Shown: piece by piece, positions 9,364 to 18,004 of the stretch
Layout: every line of letters begins with the position of its first letter
How positions within the stretch are numbered: position 1 is the stretch's first letter
Source of the DNA: Pedobacter schmidteae
GTDB lineage: Bacteria > Bacteroidota > Bacteroidia > Sphingobacteriales > Sphingobacteriaceae
Direction: 5' to 3'
DNA: 59,255 bases
NCBI GenBank assembly: GCA_945901155.1
Contig: CAMDKO010000006.1
Location: forward strand, 1 to 59,255
Notes under the pieces: generated by a model
The model's input: only the letters and a program-made list of their open reading frames with translations
What the model was told of the DNA's origin: nothing
Databases searched by the model: none
Made by a program: the position numbers and the translations under genes

Positions 9364-10227
9364 ATGAAAGCGTTTTTATTTAGCACCTACTTTTCAATTT
9401 TAATATCTTTTGCACTTTTTGCCCAATCCGACTCTCTTGCAGTGGTAAATGCGGAATGGAAAAAAGAAAAGATCAGTCAAGGAGTTGTCCTGAAAACATG
9501 CTGGTTTCAAAATACTCTTTTCAATTCCAATCAGTTTGTTAGTGTCCTGAAAATTAAACAAAAGAAAAAGCTTGAATTTGATATTGGCTATGATCCTAAA
9601 AAGCTAATTATTACAAGTGATTTCGGAACACAAGCAAATGCAATCGCTGCCCTTAATGGAACTTTCTTTGATATTGCAAATGGAGGATCGGTTGATTTTA
9701 TTAAATCTGACATGAAGGTAATAAACGAGAATCGGCTAGGTAAAAATGGAAACAGAGCTGGACACCAGCGTTCGGCACTTGTAATAAACAAGGGTAAGAT
9801 CACTATTGCCAAATGGGATGGAACAGCAAATTGGGAAAAATCTCTTGCAGGAGAAGATATAATGGTAAGCGGGCCACTCCTCATTCTAGATCAAATACAT
9901 GAAAAACTGGATCCCGATAATGCATTTAACAAAACACGGCATCCCAGAACAGCCATAGCAATTGCAAAAAACAAACGGATCTTGTTTATCACAGTCGATG
10001 GGCGGAACATCAACTCTGCCGGAATGAGTTTATTCGAACTTAGCAAAATGATCGGCTGGCTTAATGCTGATGATGCAATTAATCTAGACGGTGGCGGATC
10101 TACTACGTTATGGATCAATAACTACAAAGAAAACGGCGTTGTGAATTTCCCAACCGATAATAAAAAATGGGATCATGAAGGGCAGAGAAAAGTAGCAAAT
10201 GTGGTACTTCTGAAGAAAAAAAAATAG
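9364..10227 (+). CDS. Phosphodiester glycosidase (NAGPA-domain) family exported protein
   Basis: A secreted 287-aa protein of the NAGPA/DUF2233 family, related to the enzyme that removes GlcNAc from phosphodiester-linked glycans. The bacterial substrates are largely unknown. The signal peptide is MKAFLFSTYFSILISFALFAQ. Family signatures are AALNGTFFDIANGGSVDF, RHPRTAIAI, FITVDGRN and the C-terminal DDAINLDGGGSTTLW, which carries conserved catalytic-site residues. It follows a strong terminator, so it is probably expressed separately from the metalloprotease gene. No promoter element was confidently seen. Confidence 0.88.
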   Translation: MKAFLFSTYFSILISFALFAQSDSLAVVNAEWKKEKISQGVVLKTCWFQNTLFNSNQFVSVLKIKQKKKLEFDIGYDPKKLIITSDFGTQANAIAALNGTFFDIANGGSVDFIKSDMKVINENRLGKNGNRAGHQRSALVINKGKITIAKWDGTANWEKSLAGEDIMVSGPLLILDQIHEKLDPDNAFNKTRHPRTAIAIAKNKRILFITVDGRNINSAGMSLFELSKMIGWLNADDAINLDGGGSTTLWINNYKENGVVNFPTDNKKWDHEGQRKVANVVLLKKKK

Positions 10228-10332
10228 TAATGTTTTAAAACATGTTCTTAATTAGTATTGTTTAACGAAGATTTTACCAATAATGAACATATTTCGCTAA
10301 TTTCATATAATAAATTGACGTGAAAATTAACC

Positions 10333-13300
10333 ATGAAGGCTTCAGAGGAAAACTACGTCTATCTAATTAAAAAAATTGAGGGTTTTATCCATAAATATTA
10401 CCTCAATAAGGTTGTAAAGGGCTCTATATTCCTAGTATCCTCACTTTTTGTGGCCTATATTGTTGTTACAATGGCTGAATATTTTGGTCATTTTGATCCA
10501 ATTGTTCGAAGTATACTTTTCTATACATTTATTGCCGCAAACCTGTTTGTTATTGCCGCTTATATTCTAATTCCACTGTTGGCGTACTTCCAACTGGGGA
10601 AAACTCTATCCCATGAACAAGCTTCAGCTATCATCGGACAGCATTTTGCGCCGGTAAAGGATAAACTGCTGAACACACTTCAATTAAAAAAACTTTCTGA
10701 ATTAAATCCTGAACAGCGTTCACTCATTGATGCGAGCATCAATCAAAAAATTGCAGACCTCAGGTCAGTGCCGTTTACCTCAGCAATACATTTAAAAGAA
10801 AATCGTAAATATTTGAAATATGCGGTAGCTCCAATGGCCGCTATTGTTTTTATTTTCTTTGCTTCACCATCTATTTTAAGTGAAAGTACCGAGCGGTTAA
10901 TCAATCATAATAAACAATTCATAAAAGAGGCACCATTCCGCTTCGAAATACTAAATGAAAATTTATCAGCTGTTCAGGGAAGCGATTATACCCTAATGGT
11001 GAAGCTTACCGGGGATGAAATCCCATCTGAGCTTTATCTTGAAGATGGAGTTAATACCTTTAAGCTAAACAGAGAAAATACCATACGCTTTAATTACACA
11101 TTCAAGAATCTTCAAAAAAATAAAAAAATAAGACTTCGGGGTGGTGAATTTAGTTCTAATGACTATTTGCTAGAAGTTAAAGCAAAGCCAAGCATTATTA
11201 ATTTTGAAGTGCTTATTGAATATCCCGCATACTTGAATAAGCAAAATGACGCTTATGAGAATTCTGGAGATATAACTGTGCCTGAAGGATCTAAAATTAA
11301 TTGGAAATTTAAGGCTCAAAACAGTGAAAAGCTTGATATAAAAATAGACAGCAAAAAATTTCTACTTGGCCAAGCAAGCAACAATGTCTTCAATTTTTCA
11401 TATAAAGCCATAAAAACCCTTGTATACAGTGTAAAACCCATCAATAAGGATGTTGAATCATCTCAGGCAGTAAGCTATCAACTCCGAGTAATTCCTGATC
11501 TGTTACCAGCTATTGAGATCAATGAAAGACAGGATTCTGTCAATAATAAACTACTTTATTTTGTGGGGCAGATCAATGATGACCATGGCTTTTCTAAGCT
11601 AACTTTTAATTACAGAATTGTATCTCAAGACCCAGGGAACAAAGTAAAACCAAGTATAAAATCTATTGCATTCGACAAGAATACTCTTCAAAGTAATTTT
11701 ATTCAGGCCTGGAACGCAAGTGAAGCCGGAGCTAGTCCTGGTGAACAAGTTGAATATTATTTTGAAGTATTCGATAATGATGGGGTTAACGGACCTAAAG
11801 CAAGTAAGTCGGATATAAAAATATTGAAATTGCCCACAGAAAAAGAAATAGAAGAGCAAGTAGAAGAAAATACTAAGCAAATCAAGGAGAAGATGGAAAA
11901 GGCTATTAAAAAGTCTATTCAGGTAGATAAGGAAGCAAAAAAACTAAATCAGGATCTGCTTAATAAAACGAAGCTCTCTTATGAAGAAAAAAAACAAGTT
12001 GAAACCCTGCTCAAAAACAAAAATGAGCTTGAAGAACTGGTAAGGGATATACAGAAGGAAAACAAACAAAATCAATTTGAACAGAATGAACAAAACGAAA
12101 AGATACTAGAAAAACAAAAACAGATAGAGAACCTGTTCAATAATGTACTGGATGAGAAAACCAGAGAGATATTAAAAAACATTGAAAAACTACTAGATAA
12201 AAACACTAACCAAACCAGAGAAGAGCTTTCTAAAATGCAAATGGATAATAAATCATTGCAGAAAGAATTGGATCGAATATTAGAGCTCTACAAACAGCTG
12301 GAATTTGAACAAAAGCTACGTGAAACAATTGAGAAACTCAGTGAATTAGCAAAAGAGCAGGGGGCACTTAGCGAAAAGTCTATTGAAAAAAATCCAGACA
12401 TTCAAAAACTGAAAAACGAACAAAACATCTTAAAGAAAGAATTTAATGAACTGAAATCTGAGCTGAATAAACTAGAACAAAAAAACGAGGAGCTGGAACA
12501 AAAAAACAATTTTGAGAACCCAGAAAAAGATCAGCAGCAGATAGATCAGCAACAAAAAGAAAGTTCAGAAAATCTAGAAAAAAAAGATCAGAAAAAAGCT
12601 GCTCAAAATCAAAAAGAAGCAGCCTCCAAAATGAATGAACTTTCAAAGAAATTAGAAGAAATGCAGGAAGAGGGAGAAGAGAAAGAAAGTGAAGTGAATG
12701 CCAAAGAATTAAGGGAGGTACTTGAAAACCTCCTTAGCAGTTCATTCGACCAGGAAAAAACAATGCAAGAAGTTAGAAGTATTAGCACCAATGACCCCGG
12801 ATATGTGTTACAAACACAAAAACAGAAAGATATTCAAATCAATCTGAAAATGATCGAAGACAGCCTATATTCTCTAAGTAAAAGGGTTCCACAAATTGAA
12901 TCAGTAGTAAATAAGGAAATACAAACCATCAATTTAAATGTAAGCAAAGCTATTGAAAGTCTTGGCGAGCGGAGAACAGCAGAAGCCAATCGAAATCAAC
13001 AATTTGCAATGACATCAATTAATAATTTAGCACTAATGCTAAATGAAGCACTTGAACAATTACAACAGTCGAAGCAAAATAGCAAGCCGGGTGGAAAAGG
13101 TAAGAAGAAGCAAAGCCTGTCACAACTCAGTAAAATGCAGGAAACCTTGAACAAAAATATGCAAAAAGCCAGAGATGAGATGCAAAAACAAGGTCAGCAA
13201 GCTCCTGGTCAGCAAGGAAATAGTAAGGGTACGATGAGTGAAAAACTTGCTTCAATGGCAAGAGAACAGCAAATGATTAGACAGGCCATGCAGGAAATAA

Positions 13301-13668
13301 ACAGACTAGAGAATAAAGATGGCAAAGCGGGCCTAGGTAATCTTGATAAATTAGTAAAAGAGATGGAACAAACAGAAACCGATCTCGTAAACAAAATAAT
13401 TAAACAAGAAACATTATCTAGACAACAGGAAATTTTGAGTAAACTGCTTGAAGCCGACAAGGCCGAGCAGGAACGGGAAGAAGATCAAAAACGAGAAAGC
13501 AGAGAAGGATCTAATCAAACACCCGTGAATTCAATAATATTGCAAGAGTATATCAAGATTAAACAAAAAGAAACCGATTTGCTAAAAACAGTACCTCCCT
13601 CCTTAAATTCATTTTATAAAATAAAGGTGGGAGACTATTTTAAATTTTTAAATTCGGGTAATAAATGA
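10333..13668 (+). CDS. DUF4175 family membrane protein with long coiled coil
   Basis: A 1111-aa inner-membrane protein of a Bacteroidota family (DUF4175) with no established function. There are three predicted transmembrane helices, at about residues 30-48, 61-85 and 162-178. A beta-rich region (about 190-510) resembling repeated Ig-like folds follows, then a very long Lys/Glu/Gln/Asn-rich coiled coil (about 515-1060). The C-terminus overlaps the next gene by four bases (ATGA), so the protein is translationally coupled to an RsbW-like ATPase and then YbeY. Domain layout suggests a membrane-anchored structural or tethering protein; that is inference. Confidence 0.88.
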   Translation: MKASEENYVYLIKKIEGFIHKYYLNKVVKGSIFLVSSLFVAYIVVTMAEYFGHFDPIVRSILFYTFIAANLFVIAAYILIPLLAYFQLGKTLSHEQASAIIGQHFAPVKDKLLNTLQLKKLSELNPEQRSLIDASINQKIADLRSVPFTSAIHLKENRKYLKYAVAPMAAIVFIFFASPSILSESTERLINHNKQFIKEAPFRFEILNENLSAVQGSDYTLMVKLTGDEIPSELYLEDGVNTFKLNRENTIRFNYTFKNLQKNKKIRLRGGEFSSNDYLLEVKAKPSIINFEVLIEYPAYLNKQNDAYENSGDITVPEGSKINWKFKAQNSEKLDIKIDSKKFLLGQASNNVFNFSYKAIKTLVYSVKPINKDVESSQAVSYQLRVIPDLLPAIEINERQDSVNNKLLYFVGQINDDHGFSKLTFNYRIVSQDPGNKVKPSIKSIAFDKNTLQSNFIQAWNASEAGASPGEQVEYYFEVFDNDGVNGPKASKSDIKILKLPTEKEIEEQVEENTKQIKEKMEKAIKKSIQVDKEAKKLNQDLLNKTKLSYEEKKQVETLLKNKNELEELVRDIQKENKQNQFEQNEQNEKILEKQKQIENLFNNVLDEKTREILKNIEKLLDKNTNQTREELSKMQMDNKSLQKELDRILELYKQLEFEQKLRETIEKLSELAKEQGALSEKSIEKNPDIQKLKNEQNILKKEFNELKSELNKLEQKNEELEQKNNFENPEKDQQQIDQQQKESSENLEKKDQKKAAQNQKEAASKMNELSKKLEEMQEEGEEKESEVNAKELREVLENLLSSSFDQEKTMQEVRSISTNDPGYVLQTQKQKDIQINLKMIEDSLYSLSKRVPQIESVVNKEIQTINLNVSKAIESLGERRTAEANRNQQFAMTSINNLALMLNEALEQLQQSKQNSKPGGKGKKKQSLSQLSKMQETLNKNMQKARDEMQKQGQQAPGQQGNSKGTMSEKLASMAREQQMIRQAMQEINRLENKDGKAGLGNLDKLVKEMEQTETDLVNKIIKQETLSRQQEILSKLLEADKAEQEREEDQKRESREGSNQTPVNSIILQEYIKIKQKETDLLKTVPPSLNSFYKIKVGDYFKFLNSGNK

Positions 13669-14087
13669 TTAATCAAATAGAAAACCTAGATATTACTTCA
13701 GTGTATACGCTGCAATTACCTTCCAATACCAACAGCATTGCCCTAGTAGAAAATTTTATCGATGAGCTGAGTGTAAAATTCGGATTTAGCGATCTACTAT
13801 ATGCTAACGTACTAACTTGCCTTAGTGAGGCTGTAGTCAATGGAATTATCCACGGAAACCGGCAAAGACCTGATAAGAAAGTATATATTAATTTGGAGGT
13901 AATAGAAGAAAAACAATTCATATTCACTATTTCTGATGAAGGTGAAGGATTTAACTTGAATAGCCTACCGGATACAAGAGCTACTGAAAATCTGACAGGA
14001 AGAGGTGTTTTTCTTATTAATAAACTCGCTGATCAATGTATCTTTAATTCAAAAGGAAATGAACTAGAGCTTCATTTTAAAATTTAA
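13665..14087 (+). CDS. RsbW-like ATP-binding protein (HATPase_c_2)
   Basis: A 140-aa GHKL-fold ATPase of the anti-sigma-factor/serine kinase (RsbW/SpoIIAB) type. The N-box is LSEAVVNGIIHGN, the G1 box DEGEGFN and the G2 box GRGVFLI. It overlaps the DUF4175 gene by 4 bp and ybeY by 1 bp, so all three are expected to be translated together. Proteins of this type bind a sigma factor and phosphorylate an STAS-domain antagonist, but no sigma or STAS gene is in the window, so its partner is unknown. Confidence 0.88.
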   Translation: MINQIENLDITSVYTLQLPSNTNSIALVENFIDELSVKFGFSDLLYANVLTCLSEAVVNGIIHGNRQRPDKKVYINLEVIEEKQFIFTISDEGEGFNLNSLPDTRATENLTGRGVFLINKLADQCIFNSKGNELELHFKI

Positions 14088-14518
14088 TGGGCCAATTACC
14101 AATACATTTTTTTACAGAAGATATATCTTTTACTTTAAAACAAAAGGGCCCGCTCAGAACGTGGATAAAAAATACCATTATAGCTGAGGGCTTTAAACTT
14201 GGGGTGTTGAACTTTATCTTTTGTAGCGATAATTACCTGCTTTCAATCAATCAGAATTATTTAAAACATGACACCCTTACAGACATCATTACTTTCAATA
14301 ACAGTGAAGATAAGCGAGTAATTGTTGGTGATATTTTTATTAGTCTGGAACGCATTCGGGAAAATGCACAAAGGTTTAATGTTACGAGCGAGAGTGAATT
14401 ACATAGGGTCATGATACATGGCACCCTACACCTTTTGAGCTATGCTGATAAGGGAAAAGAAGCGAAAGCTTTAATGACAGATAAAGAAAACCTTTACCTG
14501 TCAAAAAGAATATTTTAA
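14087..14518 (+). CDS. ybeY: Endoribonuclease YbeY, rRNA maturation factor
   Basis: A zinc-dependent endoribonuclease involved in 16S rRNA 3' maturation and ribosome quality control. At 143 aa the length is normal. The metal motif reads HGTLHLLSYADK (His111, His115). The third His of the usual HGxLHLxGYDH motif is replaced by Asp/Lys, a variation I recall from other Bacteroidota YbeY proteins, so it probably does not mean inactivity. The start overlaps the stop of the RsbW-like gene (TAATG). It converges, two bases apart, with the pirin gene. Confidence 0.92.
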   Translation: MGQLPIHFFTEDISFTLKQKGPLRTWIKNTIIAEGFKLGVLNFIFCSDNYLLSINQNYLKHDTLTDIITFNNSEDKRVIVGDIFISLERIRENAQRFNVTSESELHRVMIHGTLHLLSYADKGKEAKALMTDKENLYLSKRIF

Positions 14519-14520
14519 AA

Positions 14521-15231
14521 TTATTGCATTGGAATTTCAATGATGAGAACCTTTGAGTTTTTCTTGAAATCAATTTCAAATTCTTCAATATCATAAACAC
14601 CCACAGCATCGCGATGTTCCAATACCGTATCATCTAATACTCCCTGTCCTTCAATAAAAAATACGTAAGCTCCATTTCCGGAGTGTTGAATATTATAGCT
14701 TGCCTTTGAATCTGCATCAAAAGTACCAAGACTAAAAAAAGCGTCTTGATTAATCCACATCATATTATCACCCTCAATGGGTGATACAACTGTCAAAAAA
14801 GAATTGTTCACTTTCTTCAGATCATAATGTATCTGGTCGTAACGGGGCTCTATATTACGTTCTTTAGGAAACACCCAAATCTGGAGCAGATTAACTGCCT
14901 CAGTCAAAGACCCATTAAATTCAGAATGTTGAATACCCTTACCGGCAGACATAATCTGAACTTCGCCATATTCAATATTACCAATAGAGCCCAAACTATC
15001 TTTATGAGCTAGGGTACCCTTCAGGGGGATAGTAACTATCTCCATATTATCATGCCCATGGGTACCGAAACCCATACCGGGAGCCACGATATCATCATTC
15101 AAAACCCTTAATAAACCAAAATGAACCTTAGCTGGATCGTGATAGTTAGCAAAACTAAATGAGTGTGCTGCTTTTAGCCAACCATGATCCTGAATTCCAC
15201 GATCTGCTGCGCGGTGAATAATCTTCTTCAT
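14521..15231 (-). CDS. Pirin family protein
   Basis: A bicupin protein of the pirin/YhhW type. Some members have quercetin 2,3-dioxygenase activity; the physiological role is usually unknown. The N-terminal cupin carries the metal-site residues in FGTHGHDNMEIVTIP and GIQHSEFNG, preceded by AAHSFSFANYHDP. At 236 aa the length is typical. It is transcribed towards ybeY and divergently from the NAD(P)-binding gene at 15319. Confidence 0.92.
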   Translation of the reverse strand: MKKIIHRAADRGIQDHGWLKAAHSFSFANYHDPAKVHFGLLRVLNDDIVAPGMGFGTHGHDNMEIVTIPLKGTLAHKDSLGSIGNIEYGEVQIMSAGKGIQHSEFNGSLTEAVNLLQIWVFPKERNIEPRYDQIHYDLKKVNNSFLTVVSPIEGDNMMWINQDAFFSLGTFDADSKASYNIQHSGNGAYVFFIEGQGVLDDTVLEHRDAVGVYDIEEFEIDFKKNSKVLIIEIPMQ

Positions 15232-15290
15232 GCGATTAATTTTTAATTATATGTTTAAACACACAATATTAATTCCAAACCTAATATGCG

Positions 15291-15298
15291 TACCTTTG
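15291..15298 (+). promoter_or_regulatory. -7 promoter element (TACCTTTG) of the NAD(P)-binding / ABC-F pair
   Basis: An exact TAnnTTTG match 20 bp before the ATG at 15319, implying a short leader of about 15 nt. It sits in the divergent gap with the pirin gene. No convincing -33 element was seen. Confidence 0.45.
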
Positions 15299-15318
15299 CT
15301 CATTAATTAGCAAAATAA

Positions 15319-15975
15319 ATGCCATATAGCGTCATTTTAGTAGGGTCAAGCGGACTTATTGGCAGTAACTTATTGTCAGAATTGATCCAGTCTGAGGCCA
15401 TATCAGAAATTCTTTTATTGGTCAGAAGATCAACTGATGTATCTAGTTCTAAAGTTAAGGAATTGATAGTGAATTTCGAGAAACCAAATAGTTATTCAAT
15501 TGATATTCAAGCAGATATAATATATAGTTGTTTGGGAACCACCAAAAGTGAAACACCCAACTCATCATTATATAGACAAATAGATTTAGAGTATCCACTA
15601 AATCTTGCAAAACTTGGTCAAAAGAATGGAGTAGCACAATTTCATATTATCTCTTCATTGGGAGCAGATGCTGGATCTTCAAATTCGTATCTCAAACTGA
15701 AGGGAGAACTAGAACAAGAATTGAAAAAACTAACTATTTCATCACTTCACATTTATCAGCCTTCGTTTTTAATTGGTGAGCGGAAAAAAGATCGTCTAGC
15801 CGACAAAATAATGAAACCAGTTTTCAGGCTGATTGATCCATTATTGATTGGACCATTAAAAAAATACAGAAGTATCAAGGCTGCCGATGTAGCAAGAGTG
15901 ATGCTCAATCAGTCTATAAAAGACCTGAAAGGCACATTTACATATCCTTCCATACAAATACAAGAATTAGCGTGA
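15319..15975 (+). CDS. NAD(P)-binding oxidoreductase (atypical SDR, HTATIP2/YwnB-like)
   Basis: A 218-aa Rossmann-fold protein of the NAD(P)-binding/NmrA-like atypical SDR group. The dinucleotide motif VGSSGLIGSNLL is at residues 7-18. SCLGTTKSETPNSSLYRQIDLEYPLNLAK and HIISSLGADAGSSNSYLKLKGELE match the HTATIP2-like subfamily, including the Ser and the Tyr-x-x-x-Lys pair. The substrate is unknown. Its stop overlaps the GTG start of the ABC-F gene (GTGA). Confidence 0.85.
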   Translation: MPYSVILVGSSGLIGSNLLSELIQSEAISEILLLVRRSTDVSSSKVKELIVNFEKPNSYSIDIQADIIYSCLGTTKSETPNSSLYRQIDLEYPLNLAKLGQKNGVAQFHIISSLGADAGSSNSYLKLKGELEQELKKLTISSLHIYQPSFLIGERKKDRLADKIMKPVFRLIDPLLIGPLKKYRSIKAADVARVMLNQSIKDLKGTFTYPSIQIQELA

Positions 15976-17840
15976 GTATATTATCTACCGAACAATTAGG
16001 GCATTCATTTAACGATAACTGGCTTTTTAAAGATCTATATTTAGGTCTAAATAAGGGAGACCGTGTAGCTTTAGTTGGCATAAATGGGACAGGTAAATCT
16101 ACCTTGCTTCGAATACTTTCTGGTTTACTGGCCCCAAGCCTGGGCAAAGTAGTAACTGAAAGGGACCTAAGAATAGGCTATCTAGAACAAGATCCACAAT
16201 TCCAGAATCAGGAAACGATTAGCGACTTTATTTACTCTATTGGGAATGAAAGACAGCAGCTTATTAGACAATATGAGGAGGCCGTTGAACAGGAGGTACA
16301 GGATGAAAAACTCTTGAATAGGCTCATGGATGAACTGAGTAATGCCAATGCCTGGGAATATGAATATGAAATAAAGACCATTCTGGGCAGAATGGGCATA
16401 CAGCATTTAGAACAGAAAATTACAACCCTCTCGGGCGGACAAAAAAAACGTCTTGCGCTAGCCAAATTACTTATTGACGACCCAGATGTTTATATTCTAG
16501 ATGAACCCACCAACCACCTTGACATTGAAACTATTGAGTGGCTAGAAAGTTATATGACTGGAGGACAAAAGACAATCTTACTTGTAACACACGATAGATA
16601 TTTTCTGGATAATGTTTCATCAAGGATCATCGAGCTAGACCGGGGAAAACTTCAGAATTTTAACGGAAATTATAGTTATTATCTAGAAAAAAAGGCAGAA
16701 CAAAATGCTGCCGAAGATGCCTCGTTCAGTAAAAATACAAACCTGCTCAAAAGAGAACTTGAGTGGATGCGTAGACAACCAAAAGCTAGAACCACCAAAT
16801 CAAAATCAAGAATAGATTCGTTTTATGACTTGGAAGAAAAAACCAAAGGCCGAAACGTAAAATCTTCTTTAGAGTTAAGCGTCAATGTATCAAGACAGGG
16901 AAATAAGATTCTTGAATTAGAAAACATTAGCAAAAGCTTTAACGGAAAACCCCTTATCAATAACTTTAGCTATACATTCAAAAAGGGAGATAGAATTGGT
17001 GTAGCTGGCAAGAACGGTACAGGAAAATCAACACTTCTGAATATTGTGACAGGGGCCATTCAGCCAGATAATGGGAAAGTACTGGTAGGAGAAACAACCG
17101 TATTCGGATATTACCGACAGGGTGGACTTGAATTTAAAGAGGAAGAGCGAGTTATCGATGTAGTTAAAAATGTAGCCGAATACATCACCATGGCAGATGG
17201 AAAAACACTGACCGCTAGTCAGGTTTTAACCCACTTTCTTTTTCCGCCTGCCAAACAATATGGAATGGTAAACAAACTTAGTGGTGGTGAAAAGAAAAGG
17301 CTTCAATTAATGCGAGTGCTTATGAAAAATCCCAATTATTTGATTCTGGATGAGCCCACTAATGATCTGGATATTGATACCTTAAATGTACTTGAAGATT
17401 TCCTACTTAACTTCCCGGGCATTTTGATGTTAGTTTCTCACGATAGATATTTAATTGACCGACTAACTGATCAACTGTTTATTTTTGAAGGAGATGGAAA
17501 TGTTCCTATCTATTCTGGTAATTATACGGATTACAGACTCGAGCAAGAGGAACCAAAAAAGGCTACAAAGCCTGTTTTAAAAACTGAAATGATTAATTCT
17601 GCACCTGAAACACAGAAACGAAAACTGAGTTTTAAAGAAGAAAAAGAACTACAGGGCCTTGAATCAGAAACAGAAAAAGTTGAAAAACAGATTGAGGGCT
17701 TAACCACAGAATTAAACTCTGGCATTACGGATCATGCCCAATTGTCTGAAATAGCTATAAAAATAAAGGATTTAAAAGAAAATATTGATAATATGACCAT
17801 GAGATGGTTAGAACTTACAGATTTGAAAGAAAATTCTTGA
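15972..17840 (+). CDS. ABC-F family ATPase (Uup-like)
   Basis: A soluble twin-ABC ATPase of the ABC-F group, acting on ribosomes or branched DNA rather than in transport. The first nucleotide-binding domain has GINGTGKSTLL, LSGGQKKRLALAK and ILDEPTNHLD; the second has GKNGTGKSTLL, LSGGEKKRLQLMR and ILDEPTNDLD. Between them is the charged linker, and residues about 545-622 form a C-terminal coiled coil typical of Uup. At 622 aa the length fits. The start is GTG at 15972, overlapping the upstream stop by four bases, with MSILSTEQLGHSF matching the family N-terminus. Confidence 0.93.
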   Translation: MSILSTEQLGHSFNDNWLFKDLYLGLNKGDRVALVGINGTGKSTLLRILSGLLAPSLGKVVTERDLRIGYLEQDPQFQNQETISDFIYSIGNERQQLIRQYEEAVEQEVQDEKLLNRLMDELSNANAWEYEYEIKTILGRMGIQHLEQKITTLSGGQKKRLALAKLLIDDPDVYILDEPTNHLDIETIEWLESYMTGGQKTILLVTHDRYFLDNVSSRIIELDRGKLQNFNGNYSYYLEKKAEQNAAEDASFSKNTNLLKRELEWMRRQPKARTTKSKSRIDSFYDLEEKTKGRNVKSSLELSVNVSRQGNKILELENISKSFNGKPLINNFSYTFKKGDRIGVAGKNGTGKSTLLNIVTGAIQPDNGKVLVGETTVFGYYRQGGLEFKEEERVIDVVKNVAEYITMADGKTLTASQVLTHFLFPPAKQYGMVNKLSGGEKKRLQLMRVLMKNPNYLILDEPTNDLDIDTLNVLEDFLLNFPGILMLVSHDRYLIDRLTDQLFIFEGDGNVPIYSGNYTDYRLEQEEPKKATKPVLKTEMINSAPETQKRKLSFKEEKELQGLESETEKVEKQIEGLTTELNSGITDHAQLSEIAIKIKDLKENIDNMTMRWLELTDLKENS

Positions 17841-17925
17841 GCCCGTCAGACATAACAGCATTGATAGGGGTGATGAGTTTATTAACGGTTTGGGGTATGG
17901 CAGGATTAAGCTCTTTTGTAAAGCG

Positions 17926-17941
17926 TGTTCCACGTGAAACA
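17926..17941 (+). other. parS-like centromere site 1
   Basis: TGTTCCACGTGAAACA matches the B. subtilis parS consensus TGTTnCACGTGAAACA at every defined base. parS is bound by ParB (Spo0J) and is normally clustered near the replication origin for chromosome segregation. It lies 64 bp before mnmG. A 49-codon open frame (17804-17953) runs through it but is not called as a gene. Confidence 0.8.
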
Positions 17942-17979
17942 ATTATTAAATAGTAATGATTAATTTTAAAAAAAATTAT

Positions 17980-17995
17980 TGTTCCACGTGGAACA
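17980..17995 (+). other. parS-like centromere site 2
   Basis: TGTTCCACGTGGAACA is a perfect 16-bp palindrome differing from the parS consensus at one position. It is centred 54 bp from site 1 and ends 9 bp before the mnmG ATG, so ParB bound here would also cover the likely mnmG translation start region. Confidence 0.75.
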
Positions 17996-18004
17996 TACAT
18001 AAAA

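Noticed and set aside
12443-13460. Several long open frames antisense to the DUF4175 coiled-coil region
   Set aside because: They are shadows of a Lys/Glu/Gln-rich forward frame, which produces few stops on the opposite strand, and have Ser/Leu/Phe-rich compositions without domain signatures.
14409-14450. Loss of the third zinc His in YbeY as a sign of inactivation
   Set aside because: The altered motif with Asp/Lys is a variation I recall from Bacteroidota YbeY proteins, and the rest of the protein is intact.
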